Source: Marinobacter sediminicola
GTDB lineage: Bacteria > Pseudomonadota > Gammaproteobacteria > Pseudomonadales > Oleiphilaceae
DNA: 64,000 nucleotides
Direction of reading: 5' to 3'
Assembly (NCBI RefSeq): GCF_031157525.1
Contig: NZ_JAVIXR010000004.1
Span: 359,900-423,899, forward strand
Below are positions 35,024 to 44,036 of the stretch, one piece after another (the stretch's first letter is position 1; the number at the start of each line of letters is the position of its first letter). The notes below the pieces were generated by a model that ran no database searches, was not told the origin of the DNA, and saw only the letters and a list, made by a program, of their open reading frames with translations. A program made the translations under genes and the position numbers.

Positions 35024-35673
35024 TGTCAGGCTTTGATTTCTCTGGCCTTACGGCTTCATTCAGCGGCAAGCGGGTTATAGGCCCGCTGTCGCTGCAGATT
35101 AACCCGGGCGAAAAGATTGCGCTGGTGGGTAAAAGCGGTGCGGGAAAATCCACCCTCATTCGGCTTATCCACGAACGCGTTAACCGGGATTCTTCCCTCA
35201 TCCCGCAAGAGCTGGGTTTGGTGAGCGCCCTCTCTGTGTTCCATAACGTCTACATGGGGCAGTTGGATAAACATGCCACCTGGTACAACACGGTTACCCT
35301 GGCGCGCCCCTTCGCCAAGGACCGTACCGAAGTAAACAGCTTGTTGCAGTCACTTGGCATGACAGAAAAGCTGTGGACACCCACGGCATCCCTGTCGGGT
35401 GGTCAGCGACAGCGAGTTGCCATTGCCCGTGCTCTCTATCGTAATGCACCGGTGCTGCTCGCAGATGAGCCGGTTTCGGCGCTGGATGGCCCTATGGCGC
35501 ATTCGGTAATGACACTGCTGCGGGACGGCTTTTCAACCAGCATTATTGCGCTGCACGATGTGGAACTGGCGCTGAAATACTGCACCAGAATTGTTGGCAT
35601 ACAGGATGGGCAAATCGCCCTGGACGAAGCTGCCGAACGCCTTGCGGCTTCAGACATCATGTCTCTTTACTAG
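35023..35673 (+). CDS. ABC transporter ATPase (PhnC-like)
   Basis: This 216-residue ATP-binding subunit of the importer has Walker A LVGKSGAGKSTLIR, Q-loop region LIPQELGLVSALSVFHN, signature LSGGQRQRVAIARAL, Walker B VLLADEPVSALD and H-loop IALHDVELAL. It is shorter than typical PhnC (about 260). The ATG at 35023 overlaps the binding-protein stop by one base; a TTG one codon earlier is less likely. It works at the inner face with the permease encoded next. Confidence 0.9.
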   Translation: MSGFDFSGLTASFSGKRVIGPLSLQINPGEKIALVGKSGAGKSTLIRLIHERVNRDSSLIPQELGLVSALSVFHNVYMGQLDKHATWYNTVTLARPFAKDRTEVNSLLQSLGMTEKLWTPTASLSGGQRQRVAIARALYRNAPVLLADEPVSALDGPMAHSVMTLLRDGFSTSIIALHDVELALKYCTRIVGIQDGQIALDEAAERLAASDIMSLY

Positions 35674-35689
35674 GTAACCCGGCCGTTTC

Positions 35690-37156
35690 ATGCTCTCTTC
35701 CCCAACGGTTCGTACCAGCCTTATTTTCCTTGCCATTGCCTTGGTGGGGCTTCTGTTTGCCGATATTGCCATTACAGCCTCCAACCCCTGGCGAGATCTT
35801 GGTAATTTCTTCCTGGGAATCGTAACGCCCAACTTCTTCAGTAGCGAAGGGCTGATGACTGCCCTGTTAAGAACGGTTGCTTTTGCGTTTGTTGGTGTGG
35901 CGCTAGGTGGTATTGCCGGGTTCCTTCTGGCGCTGGTGTACCGGTCCTTACCCGTGCGCATGTTCTGCGCCTTTGTGCGTGCCATACACGAACTGTTCTG
36001 GGCGCTGATTTTTCTGCAGTTTTTTGGCTTTCACCCCTTAACGGGCGTGCTGGCTATTGCTATCCCCTACGCGGGCATTTTCGCCAAGGTGTACTCGGAA
36101 ATTCTCGAAGAGGCAGATCCGGAACCCGGTCGGGCCTTGCCTCCGGGCACCGGAGTTATCTCTGCGTTTCTCTATACCCGCATCCCCGATTGCTGGGTGA
36201 AAATGCGCACCTATACTGCTTACCGCCTTGAATGCGGCTTGCGCTCCAGCGCGATTCTTGGCTTTGTTGGTTTGCCAACACTCGGGTTTTATCTGGAGGC
36301 CTCGTTCTCCCAAGGGCTGTATTCAGACGCCGGCGCCATGCTGATTCTGTTTTACATCCTGATTGCCACCATGCCCCTCTGGGTGCGGCCAAAGCTTCTG
36401 CCTGTATACATTCTTGGTGCCCCCTTCTTTCTTGGCGAGGGTTTGCCCATTGTGTGGGGCAACGTGCAGCGTTTCTTTACGGAAGACATAGTGCCTGCGC
36501 CACTGCGGAACGGCGAAGGTCTCGCGGGCCTTACCCCCTGGTTGAATGACTTGATGATTAACGAGGCCATGCCGGGCATCTGGAACACCATTGTGCTCAC
36601 TCAGATTGCCTTGGTGGCTACGGGGATTATATCGTTGCTGGCATTCCCGTTGATCTCAAATCACTTTGGCGGCCCCATAAGGCGCAATGCCGGCCATGTT
36701 GCATTGGTGATTGCGCGCTCTACACCTGAGTACATTCTGGCTTATATTCTTTTGCAGCTCTGGGGGCCTTCCATGTTGCCAGCGGTTGTAGCTTTGGCGT
36801 TGCACAATGGCGGCATCATTGGGCACCTGATAGGCCGGCAAACCAGCTCAATCAAACTTCGCCCGGATGCGCCAAGCGGCTTAAATCGATATGGCTGGGA
36901 ACTGGTGCCCCGTGTTTACCGTTCGTTTTTGGCGTTTTTGTTCTATCGCTGGGAAATCATCATGCGGGAAACAGCCATTCTGGGGATTCTCGGCATCTAC
37001 ACCCTGGGTTTCTATGTAGACAGTGCCATACAGAACATCCGGTTTGATCGAGCCATGGTACTGATACTGGTAACCGCCCTGCTCAACATCGGTGTGGATA
37101 CACTAGGGCGCTATATACGTCGAAAGCTTGCACTCCAGACCATGCCAACTTGCTAA
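35690..37156 (+). CDS. ABC transporter permease, two PhnE-like halves in one chain
   Basis: This 488-residue inner-membrane protein with about ten to twelve helices contains two PhnE-type permease domains in tandem. The first (about 60-230) has the EAA-like loop HELFWALIFLQFFG followed by YAGIFAKVYSEILEE. The second (about 300-480) has ARSTPEYILAYILLQLWG and HNGGIIGHLIGR. Classic PhnE works as a homodimer; this fusion would form the pore alone. It starts 16 bases after the ATPase gene, completing a binding protein-ATPase-permease operon. Confidence 0.85.
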   Translation: MLSSPTVRTSLIFLAIALVGLLFADIAITASNPWRDLGNFFLGIVTPNFFSSEGLMTALLRTVAFAFVGVALGGIAGFLLALVYRSLPVRMFCAFVRAIHELFWALIFLQFFGFHPLTGVLAIAIPYAGIFAKVYSEILEEADPEPGRALPPGTGVISAFLYTRIPDCWVKMRTYTAYRLECGLRSSAILGFVGLPTLGFYLEASFSQGLYSDAGAMLILFYILIATMPLWVRPKLLPVYILGAPFFLGEGLPIVWGNVQRFFTEDIVPAPLRNGEGLAGLTPWLNDLMINEAMPGIWNTIVLTQIALVATGIISLLAFPLISNHFGGPIRRNAGHVALVIARSTPEYILAYILLQLWGPSMLPAVVALALHNGGIIGHLIGRQTSSIKLRPDAPSGLNRYGWELVPRVYRSFLAFLFYRWEIIMRETAILGILGIYTLGFYVDSAIQNIRFDRAMVLILVTALLNIGVDTLGRYIRRKLALQTMPTC

Positions 37157-37182
37157 GGCACAGCGCCATAGAGAATAGAATC

Positions 37183-38592
37183 TTAGCGCTTACACTCTAT
37201 GTGCCCAGACACCATATCGGAACCGCCTGAAACGCTGCCCAGAATATCAGATTTGGCAAAGATACCTGAGCGGTGCAGTAAGGAAACGCCGCCATAACAG
37301 TTGCTTACCGCTTTGTTATCAGTAAACAGGCGAAGTGGCACATCAAGCTGCCCCTCAAGGTAATTGAGGAAACGTGAGGTATTTCGCTCACGCTTTGCTT
37401 GTTTGACCTGCTCTACATAAGGCACTTCCGTGGCGTAAGAAAAGCCAAAGCCAATCCCGAAACGAAACCACTCCTTCGATGACCAAGGCGGGTTAGCTGG
37501 CGTCATGGCCATCACATACGCGTTGTATTCACCAAAATCATCCTGGTATCCGTTTTCGAAACGCCGGTTGAGCGACAGCCTGCCCCAGTAATCGACGTAC
37601 TTGCCGTCAGAAATCAGTTTTCCCAGCGTTAAGCCGGCCATGTAGGCGTGAACATCTTCGCTGCGCTTTAGAGTGCCTGTGAGTGTTCGAGTAAATGGAC
37701 CTTCTGCCTGATAGCCAGAATTCAGTCGCCATGACCACTCCCCTGAGCGCTCAGAGCCAGGCTGCTTGGTTGAATCGTTCAGTGCGTTCCCGAACAGGTA
37801 GGCAAAACCGAATGTGGCCGAAACAAGCTGCGACTCGTCCACCAGCGGGCTGTTGTAGATCTCGCTATCCACATGTTGGGAGGCGACGTTTGTAAACAGC
37901 AGCAAGCGTGATGTTGCCTGATAAGAAGAGTTAATGCCGGCGCGCCAGAAAGTTGCGGAATCAGGCTCATAGACGGGCCTGTCAGCCCTCGCCTCATTGG
38001 CGTCAACGCCATAGTAGTAATCTGTAAGGTCGCTGTCCTGGTACACGTAGCTGACAAACGGCGTGAAAGACCAGCGGCCAAGTTCCCAGCCGTAGGAGTA
38101 GGTAAAGTCCCACTCATAACCGTTGTGAACACCAAGAACATCATTTGCCCAAGTTGTTGAAAGTGCGCCCCAATCGCCAAAAACCGTGGCTGAGAAGCCC
38201 ATATCGACAGTCTGATCCCTATCGCTGATGCCATTGAAATAAGGGGTAGCATCCGATTCAAGCCGGTTAAACCTATACTTGGCAAGCAAATCGACATTCA
38301 ACCAATCCGATTTAACAAGGTGCGCTCCCGCTGAAGTGCCATGGGCAAAAAGCCATTTTCCTTCATAGAGATATAGCGGAATAAGGTCTGCTTTGCTGTC
38401 ATTGAGTACGCCGGATATATTATCCACCCCAACGTAAGGGCTAGTCCCTCTGCGCAAGGCGGCCCCAAGGCCAACTGTGCCTGCGGGCACTTCGTTAACA
38501 GACGTTCGGGTGTCCGGCAGGCTGGCGTAACCACCACCCGCAGTTAAACAAAGGCTCAGACAGACGCTGAACCTGATACATCCTGATTTCAT
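37183..38592 (-). CDS. MipA/OmpV-family outer-membrane protein with C-terminal extension
   Basis: This 469-residue exported protein (signal peptide ending GGYASL) has an N-terminal MipA/OmpV barrel (about 35-275): GTVGLGAALRRGTSPYVGVDN and DLIPLYLYEGKWLFAHGTS are family hallmarks. Usual MipA is about 250 residues; here a second barrel-like region (about 295-469) follows, with LTGTLKRSEDVHAYMAGLTLG and FRFGIGFGFSYATEVPYVEQ. It ends in Arg, not Phe, and has two Cys near the end that could form a disulfide. Function is unknown; it may be envelope scaffolding or a sugar/antibiotic-linked porin. It is convergent with the importer permease; the cardiolipin synthase gene is 33 bases upstream. Confidence 0.75.
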   Translation of the reverse strand: MKSGCIRFSVCLSLCLTAGGGYASLPDTRTSVNEVPAGTVGLGAALRRGTSPYVGVDNISGVLNDSKADLIPLYLYEGKWLFAHGTSAGAHLVKSDWLNVDLLAKYRFNRLESDATPYFNGISDRDQTVDMGFSATVFGDWGALSTTWANDVLGVHNGYEWDFTYSYGWELGRWSFTPFVSYVYQDSDLTDYYYGVDANEARADRPVYEPDSATFWRAGINSSYQATSRLLLFTNVASQHVDSEIYNSPLVDESQLVSATFGFAYLFGNALNDSTKQPGSERSGEWSWRLNSGYQAEGPFTRTLTGTLKRSEDVHAYMAGLTLGKLISDGKYVDYWGRLSLNRRFENGYQDDFGEYNAYVMAMTPANPPWSSKEWFRFGIGFGFSYATEVPYVEQVKQAKRERNTSRFLNYLEGQLDVPLRLFTDNKAVSNCYGGVSLLHRSGIFAKSDILGSVSGGSDMVSGHIECKR

Positions 38593-38625
38593 TTTGAGTT
38601 TCCGGTTTGTCGCAGATACCCGTGG

Positions 38626-40056
38626 TTATAAAACAGGACCAATGGTTGCGATAACGTTGTGCCAAATCCTTTCGTGATAATGCCAGGCAAGAACCTCTGG
38701 CAAACTGACCACCTCAGATCGGTCGATATAGCTCTGCTGGCGTTCCTTAATGGCCTTTGTTGTGGCCTCATCTTGCAGAAGGATATTGTTTTCGTAGTTG
38801 AGATCGAAGCTTCTCAAGTCGAGATTCGACGACCCTATCAGGCTGATTTTTCCATCAATGGTGAGGGTCTTTGCATGCAGTAACCCTCCTTTGAACTCAT
38901 GAATAACGCAGCCCGCATCGAGAAGCCGATGATAATAGCTGCGGCTGGCAGCGGCCACAATCAAGCTATCATTAATTTTGGGGAAGATCAGCGCAACTTT
39001 CACGCCCCTGTATGCAGCGGCACAAAGGGCTTCCAGAACCGTAGCGTCCGGAACGAAATAAGGCGTAGAAAGGATCAGTTCGCTTTGGGCGCAGGCAAAC
39101 AGGTTAGCAAAGAGATGAGGCGTGGCACCGTGGCGCTCAGTTGGGCCAACGCCCATAACCTGTGCAGGAAAACCGCCTTCGCCACGCCCTGACGATAATG
39201 GTATGCCATCCAGTGACTCGTTGGTGGCCTGCATCCAGTCACTGGCAAACAGCAATTGATTCTGAACCACTACCGGCCCGGTAAACCGAAGCATGATATC
39301 GACCCAGGGCGCGTATTTTGCCTTGATCAGAAACTCCGGGTCTGCTGAGTTCCGGCTGCCGCAATAAGTGATGCGAGCATCAATTACCGTAATTTTGCGG
39401 TGGTTCCGGAGATCCAGCCGGCTGGTCAGAATGGTGCGAATAGGATGCTTCAAGGATAGAGCAACCGCCATACGAACGCCCGCCTCTTCCATACGTTGCC
39501 AGAGCGGGGAGTTAATAATCGCACGTGAACCCAGCCCATCCGCCATGGCCCGGCATACCACTCCCCTATGAGCCGCTCGAATCAGGGCTTCAGCAATGGC
39601 GTGACCGGTATTGTCGTCAAGCCAGATGTAATAGAGCACGTGAACGTGATCGGTAGCTGCATCTATATCGGCCACCATTCTTTCAAGAGTTTCATTGCCG
39701 TCTTTCATCAGCTCGGCGGTATTACCCGTTGAAGGATGGAAGCCATTGATGGAACCTGCATAACGAAATGCAGGCCGATACACCGGCTCAATTAGCGCCT
39801 CGGTATTGGCAGCATCACCCATAAACCAGGACGCTTTCGCCCTTATTTCGTGGAAAACTTCTTTGTGTCGCTTGCTTGCGCGATTGCCAATATCTGTTTC
39901 GCCGAACAGGAAATAAATTGCGCTGCCGAAATAAGGCAACAAATTGAGAACCACAAACCATGCAAGCCGGCCAGGAGGCGAGAGATCATCCCGGAGCAAA
40001 ATCCGAATGGTAAACGTGAGAACCAAAAGAGTGTGGAGTACCAGAATAACCGTCAT
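38626..40056 (-). CDS. cls: Cardiolipin synthase
   Basis: This 476-residue phospholipase-D superfamily enzyme joins two phosphatidylglycerols to make cardiolipin. It has an N-terminal membrane pair (about 1-45), then two HKD motifs: HRKITVIDARITYCGSRNSAD and LHAKTLTIDGKISLIGSSNLD (His, Lys and Asp all present). In length it matches ClsA. It ends with a Leu-containing segment after VSLPEVLAWHYHERIW. The ATG is set after a short spacer with no strong ribosome site. It precedes the MipA gene on the same strand and may be cotranscribed. Confidence 0.9.
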   Translation of the reverse strand: MTVILVLHTLLVLTFTIRILLRDDLSPPGRLAWFVVLNLLPYFGSAIYFLFGETDIGNRASKRHKEVFHEIRAKASWFMGDAANTEALIEPVYRPAFRYAGSINGFHPSTGNTAELMKDGNETLERMVADIDAATDHVHVLYYIWLDDNTGHAIAEALIRAAHRGVVCRAMADGLGSRAIINSPLWQRMEEAGVRMAVALSLKHPIRTILTSRLDLRNHRKITVIDARITYCGSRNSADPEFLIKAKYAPWVDIMLRFTGPVVVQNQLLFASDWMQATNESLDGIPLSSGRGEGGFPAQVMGVGPTERHGATPHLFANLFACAQSELILSTPYFVPDATVLEALCAAAYRGVKVALIFPKINDSLIVAAASRSYYHRLLDAGCVIHEFKGGLLHAKTLTIDGKISLIGSSNLDLRSFDLNYENNILLQDEATTKAIKERQQSYIDRSEVVSLPEVLAWHYHERIWHNVIATIGPVL

Positions 40057-40152
40057 CAGGCTGCCTTTAGTGGTATTGGGGCCTTCTCTCTTTCACTAGC
40101 CACTGGGAACCTTGTCACAATTTCTGCAGGTCGGTCGGCTTAAAGGCCGGTA

Positions 40153-40812
40153 ATGACCAAGAGTTCGCGGCGACTTAAGGATACAATCCGTTACACTGTT
40201 GAAACGTTCTGTAATAGTTCATTCAAGGTAGCACCGCTCATGATCGAAGGACTTGTTGTACTGACTCAGGTCGGCCTACTGGTTTTGGTTGTGACCCTGG
40301 TGTGGCGAATGCTAATGCTGACTCGCTCCGAACCTCTACTAGCTACTGCAACTGACAACCAACTCCTACCGGTAACACGCAAAGAAAAGCCGGTTGTTCA
40401 AAAGCAGAAACGTCTAGCTTCTGCAGATCGTACAGAGTTGTTTACCCAGCTGCACATTCTTGCAGGGCTTCAAGAGCGGGATTGTCGAATAAGTGGCCTA
40501 CAGCTGAATGAAGCGCCGGAAACGGTTCGTGCATACGCCGCAGCCTGGCTATACGGAGCCGGTTGCGCTCTGTGCGACCAATCAGAACGGCACAGTGATT
40601 CATTGGCGGGCTTGGTGGCCCAGATCGCCGCCCGTAAAACCGGTATTCGACAGTCAGAGGCCGTGCAGGCGATTGCAACGCTGACTTCCTGCGGTGTACT
40701 GCTGGCCTGTTTCCGCGCCGGGCTTGAAGGCGCGGAATTCTGGCAGACCCACCAGTACGTTCAGCCTGAAAGCAGTCTTTACTCAGCTATTACCGCGAAC
40801 GCACTGATCTGA
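40153..40812 (+). CDS. Hypothetical single-helix membrane protein
   Basis: This 219-residue protein is one I do not recognise. It has a basic N-terminal 25 residues, one strong membrane helix (MIEGLVVLTQVGLLVLVVTL, about 30-50), a basic linker and a cytoplasmic helical domain with Cys-rich patches (CRISGLQL, YGAGCALCDQS). The CALC pair could bind metal. An alternative start at 40240 gives the helix at the N-terminus. It is convergent with the small hypothetical gene that follows. Confidence 0.6.
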   Translation: MTKSSRRLKDTIRYTVETFCNSSFKVAPLMIEGLVVLTQVGLLVLVVTLVWRMLMLTRSEPLLATATDNQLLPVTRKEKPVVQKQKRLASADRTELFTQLHILAGLQERDCRISGLQLNEAPETVRAYAAAWLYGAGCALCDQSERHSDSLAGLVAQIAARKTGIRQSEAVQAIATLTSCGVLLACFRAGLEGAEFWQTHQYVQPESSLYSAITANALI

Positions 40813-40816
40813 TTTC

Positions 40817-41122
40817 TTAACTTTTGTTGTGCTGCTCCAATACCCAGTCTGTGCCCAAGGGCATTGGATCTGTCTGGTTCGGCGTCTCTACTGGCACACC
40901 TGCAACGGACGGGCGAGTAAATGCACCATCCTCCGTAGATTTCATAGACTCCACATCTACTGAGAGAATCAGGTAGGTATCTCCACCCGACAACACTCTG
41001 GCCCGATGGGTAAGGCCAAAAACAAAACGGCAATAATCCAACTTCAGCTGCATCAGATCTTGTTCTGCCTTGCGAATCTTCCTCAGTAGTACTTTTTGTA
41101 CACTTTCCCCATAATCCATCAT
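40817..41122 (-). CDS. Hypothetical protein, 101 residues
   Basis: This soluble protein is not recognised. It begins MMDYGESVQKVLLRKIRKAEQDL, a basic amphipathic helix, then MQLKLDYCRFVFGLTHRARV with a beta-like region (TYLILSVDVESM) and a Pro-rich tail. The ribosome site is weak. The convergent neighbour ends four bases away. Confidence 0.5.
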   Translation of the reverse strand: MMDYGESVQKVLLRKIRKAEQDLMQLKLDYCRFVFGLTHRARVLSGGDTYLILSVDVESMKSTEDGAFTRPSVAGVPVETPNQTDPMPLGTDWVLEQHNKS

Positions 41123-41220
41123 ATTTTCTCTGAAGTTAGCGCGAATTCTTGCATGATTTTACACTTTTCTAAGGTTTTGTCAGCCAAGGCATAGGGTGAA
41201 TAAGGGCCAGTTTGGTCTAC

Positions 41221-41724
41221 TCAATGGCCCTCACTCTGAAATATAAGCTTCAAGGGTACGGACTCTAAAAGGGGCTGCTGGCCACTCTGTAGATCAACAC
41301 GCCACACCATTTCAGTGCCCGTGGTGCACAAAGGTGCAACAAACTGCGCAGAATATTGCCCGTTATCTCCCCTACGCAGCGGTACGGGATACTCTCCCAT
41401 GTACATGGATTCCCCCCGCAAAACTGCGATGAAGCGCTCTGGTGCGACCGGCGCAGAAACGGTTAGCTGGTATTCCGTGCCCTGCCCTTTGTCGCCGATA
41501 TTCTGCAGGCTAGCATTCCAAACGCCCGATCCCGTTTCCCATTCACAGGTAGGCCCGAGTAAGTCGCATGCAGGTAGCGCAACGGCTACAGCCCCATTGT
41601 CCGGGGTTTGTAACCAGCGAACACCCAATACAGCTACTATCGCCAGGCCCAAAACGAAACCTGAAATCAAAATCGCTCGTAACATACCGATACCGGGCTT
41701 AAACCCCCTGTTGAAAACCACCAA
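41221..41724 (-). CDS. Hypothetical membrane-anchored periplasmic protein
   Basis: This 167-residue protein has a single N-terminal anchor (LRAILISGFVLGLAIVAVLG) after a short basic stretch, then a periplasmic beta-rich domain with two cysteines (PACDLLGPTCEW) near the anchor and a third later (PLCTTG). It is not recognised. It is divergent from the YadG-like ABC gene, with 110 bases between. The annotated first Met could be 13 residues later (MLRAIL). Confidence 0.55.
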   Translation of the reverse strand: MVVFNRGFKPGIGMLRAILISGFVLGLAIVAVLGVRWLQTPDNGAVAVALPACDLLGPTCEWETGSGVWNASLQNIGDKGQGTEYQLTVSAPVAPERFIAVLRGESMYMGEYPVPLRRGDNGQYSAQFVAPLCTTGTEMVWRVDLQSGQQPLLESVPLKLIFQSEGH

Positions 41725-41833
41725 GCATTATGAACACTATCTGCGTCAAGGCAAAGATTTCTAAACCAGCGCCATACATGAGAAAATGCCGCGCTCGCAT
41801 ATCTGACCCACATTCGAAAACAGGAATACGCCC

Positions 41834-42769
41834 GTGCAACCGGATATTTCCGTTAAAAACCTCAACAAGATTTATGAGGGCGGTTTCCAGGCCCTGAAAA
41901 ACATCAATCTTGAAATCAACCGGGGTGAAATATTTGCTTTGCTTGGCCCAAACGGCGCCGGCAAAACCACCATGATCAGCATCATTTGCGGTATCGCCAA
42001 TATGACATCCGGTGAAGTCCGTGCGGGTGGTTATGACATCATCAAGGATTACCGCAAGGCCCGTTCAACCATTGGTCTGGTGCCCCAGGAACTCAACACC
42101 GATTCATTTGAAACTGTGTGGAACGCCGTATCGTTCAGCCGGGGCTTATTCGGGAAAGCGCCCAAGCCAGCACACATTGAAAAAGTGCTGAGGGATTTGT
42201 CCCTATGGGATAAGCGGAACAACCGCATCATGACCCTCTCTGGTGGCATGAAGCGCCGGCTGATGATTGCCAAAGCCTTGTCCCATGAGCCGCGAATACT
42301 GTTCCTTGATGAGCCTACGGCCGGCGTAGACGTAGAGCTCCGTCGCGACATGTGGGAGATGGTTCGCAAACTCCGGGAAGACGGCGTAACCATCATTCTC
42401 ACTACCCACTACATAGAAGAAGCTGAAGAAATGGCGGATCGCATCGGAGTGATACGCCAAGGTGAAATCATTCTGGTGGAAGACAAGAGCCAGCTGATGA
42501 GCAAACTCGGCAAGAAGGAACTGCGCCTGCAACTGCAAAACAAACTGGACGAAGTGCCGAGTGAATTGAAAACCGAACCAGTTGAGCTGTCCGAAGATGG
42601 CTACGAACTGATATATACCTTCGATTCACAGCAGGAGCAGGCTGGCGTCGCGAGATTACTACGAACTCTTGGTGATATAGGGGTTGATTACCGCGACCTG
42701 CGCACTCGGGAAAGCTCCCTGGAAGACATATTTGTCGGCCTGGTGCATGAACAAGCCACCAAAGGCTAA
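41834..42769 (+). CDS. ABC-2 type exporter ATPase (YadG-like)
   Basis: This 311-residue ATPase has Walker [15 protein letters not shown], signature [16 protein letters not shown], Walker [13 protein letters not shown] and H-loop [13 protein letters not shown]-terminal extension (about 225-311) follows, typical of YadG. It uses a GTG start. With the next gene it forms an exporter of unknown cargo. YadG/YadH pairs are widespread in Proteobacteria. Confidence 0.9.
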   Translation: MQPDISVKNLNKIYEGGFQALKNINLEINRGEIFALLGPNGAGKTTMISIICGIANMTSGEVRAGGYDIIKDYRKARSTIGLVPQELNTDSFETVWNAVSFSRGLFGKAPKPAHIEKVLRDLSLWDKRNNRIMTLSGGMKRRLMIAKALSHEPRILFLDEPTAGVDVELRRDMWEMVRKLREDGVTIILTTHYIEEAEEMADRIGVIRQGEIILVEDKSQLMSKLGKKELRLQLQNKLDEVPSELKTEPVELSEDGYELIYTFDSQQEQAGVARLLRTLGDIGVDYRDLRTRESSLEDIFVGLVHEQATKG

Positions 42770-42780
42770 CAGGAGAAAGC

Positions 42781-43542
42781 ATGAATTTTTACGGTGTTAA
42801 AGCCATCTACAACTTTGAAATGTCCCGCATGCGGCGCACTTTGATGCAAAGCGTGCTCTCACCGGTCATCTCCACCTGTTTGTATTTTGTGGTATTTGGC
42901 TCGGCGATTGGTTCCCGGATGGGCGATATCGATAACATTGCATACGGCGCCTACATCATCCCTGGTCTGGTCATGCTGTCGCTTCTGATGCAAAGCATCT
43001 CCAATGCCTCGTTCGGTATTTATATGCCGAAGTTCTCCGGCACGATATACGAAGTGCTTTCTGCGCCTGTTTCCTATGTTGAAGTGGTATTGGGCTACGT
43101 GGGCGCGGCGGCTACCAAGTCTGTGATACTGGGCCTGATCATACTCGCCACCGCCAGGCTGTTTGTGGATTACAGCATACTGCACCCATTCTGGATGTTG
43201 TCGTTCCTGATACTGACCGCCGTAACCTTCAGCTTGTTCGGGTTTATCATCGGAATATGGGCCGACGGTTTCGAAAAACTCCAGATCGTTCCCATGATGA
43301 TTGTAACCCCGCTTACCTTTCTTGGGGGCACCTTCTACTCCATCGATATGCTTCCGGAAATCTGGCAAACCATCAGCTTGTTCAACCCGGTGGTGTACCT
43401 GATTAGCGGATTCCGGTGGGCCTTCTATGGGGTGTCTGATGTGCACATAGGAATTAGCGTGGGGATGACACTGCTCTTTCTCTTCGCATGCATGGCAGGT
43501 ATCTGGTGGATTTTCAAAACTGGCTATCGGCTGCGCACCTGA
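42781..43542 (+). CDS. ABC-2 type permease (YadH-like)
   Basis: This 253-residue inner-membrane permease with six helices partners the ATPase before it. Typical phrases are [38 protein letters not shown] and [17 protein letters not shown] strong aggag precedes the ATG. Its stop overlaps the next start (TGATG). Confidence 0.9.
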   Translation: MNFYGVKAIYNFEMSRMRRTLMQSVLSPVISTCLYFVVFGSAIGSRMGDIDNIAYGAYIIPGLVMLSLLMQSISNASFGIYMPKFSGTIYEVLSAPVSYVEVVLGYVGAAATKSVILGLIILATARLFVDYSILHPFWMLSFLILTAVTFSLFGFIIGIWADGFEKLQIVPMMIVTPLTFLGGTFYSIDMLPEIWQTISLFNPVVYLISGFRWAFYGVSDVHIGISVGMTLLFLFACMAGIWWIFKTGYRLRT

Positions 43543-44036
43543 TGCGATACCGCTACAGCCTGCTCTGCTTTGTGGCCACCTTGGCTGGCTGTTCTGGCTC
43601 CGCTGCGGTTGAACCATCAGCGGGCCTGCCGGTTATCGAAGGGTGCTTCGTAACGGCCTCCAGCACCGTTAGCGTTAACCTGGAACTGGCGCGTGCGCCC
43701 AGGGATCGCCAGAAAGGTTTGATGGGCAGAGAGTCTATGGCAGCCAATTCCGGGATGCTGTTTGAGTATCAGGAGCAGCAGAGCCCGGATCATGGCTTCT
43801 GGATGTTCCAAACCCTTATCCCCCTAGATATCGCTTACCTGAATAACCAAGGCGTGATTAACAACATCAAACAGATGGAGCCTTGCGACTCATCCAGTGG
43901 AGCGCGCTGCCCCAGCTATCCAGCGGAGGTTGCGTTCATCTCCGCCGTGGAAATGAACGCAGGCTTCTTTGAAGCTAATGATATTGGGGTCGGAGATCGA
44001 CTCAAGCTTGGCGAACAGAACTGCAGTAATCGCTAG
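43542..44036 (+). CDS. DUF192 lipoprotein
   Basis: This 164-residue lipoprotein has a lipobox at LAGC (residues about 13-16), followed by a DUF192 domain: VNLELARAPRDRQKGLMGR and the GFWMFQTLIPLDIAYLN segment. The family is widespread in bacteria and archaea; its role is not established. The ATG shares a base with the permease stop, so it is in the exporter operon. The ATG at 43542 is preferred over a start at 43488, which lacks a signal peptide. It ends in a four-base overlap with the convergent hydratase gene. Confidence 0.8.
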   Translation: MRYRYSLLCFVATLAGCSGSAAVEPSAGLPVIEGCFVTASSTVSVNLELARAPRDRQKGLMGRESMAANSGMLFEYQEQQSPDHGFWMFQTLIPLDIAYLNNQGVINNIKQMEPCDSSSGARCPSYPAEVAFISAVEMNAGFFEANDIGVGDRLKLGEQNCSNR

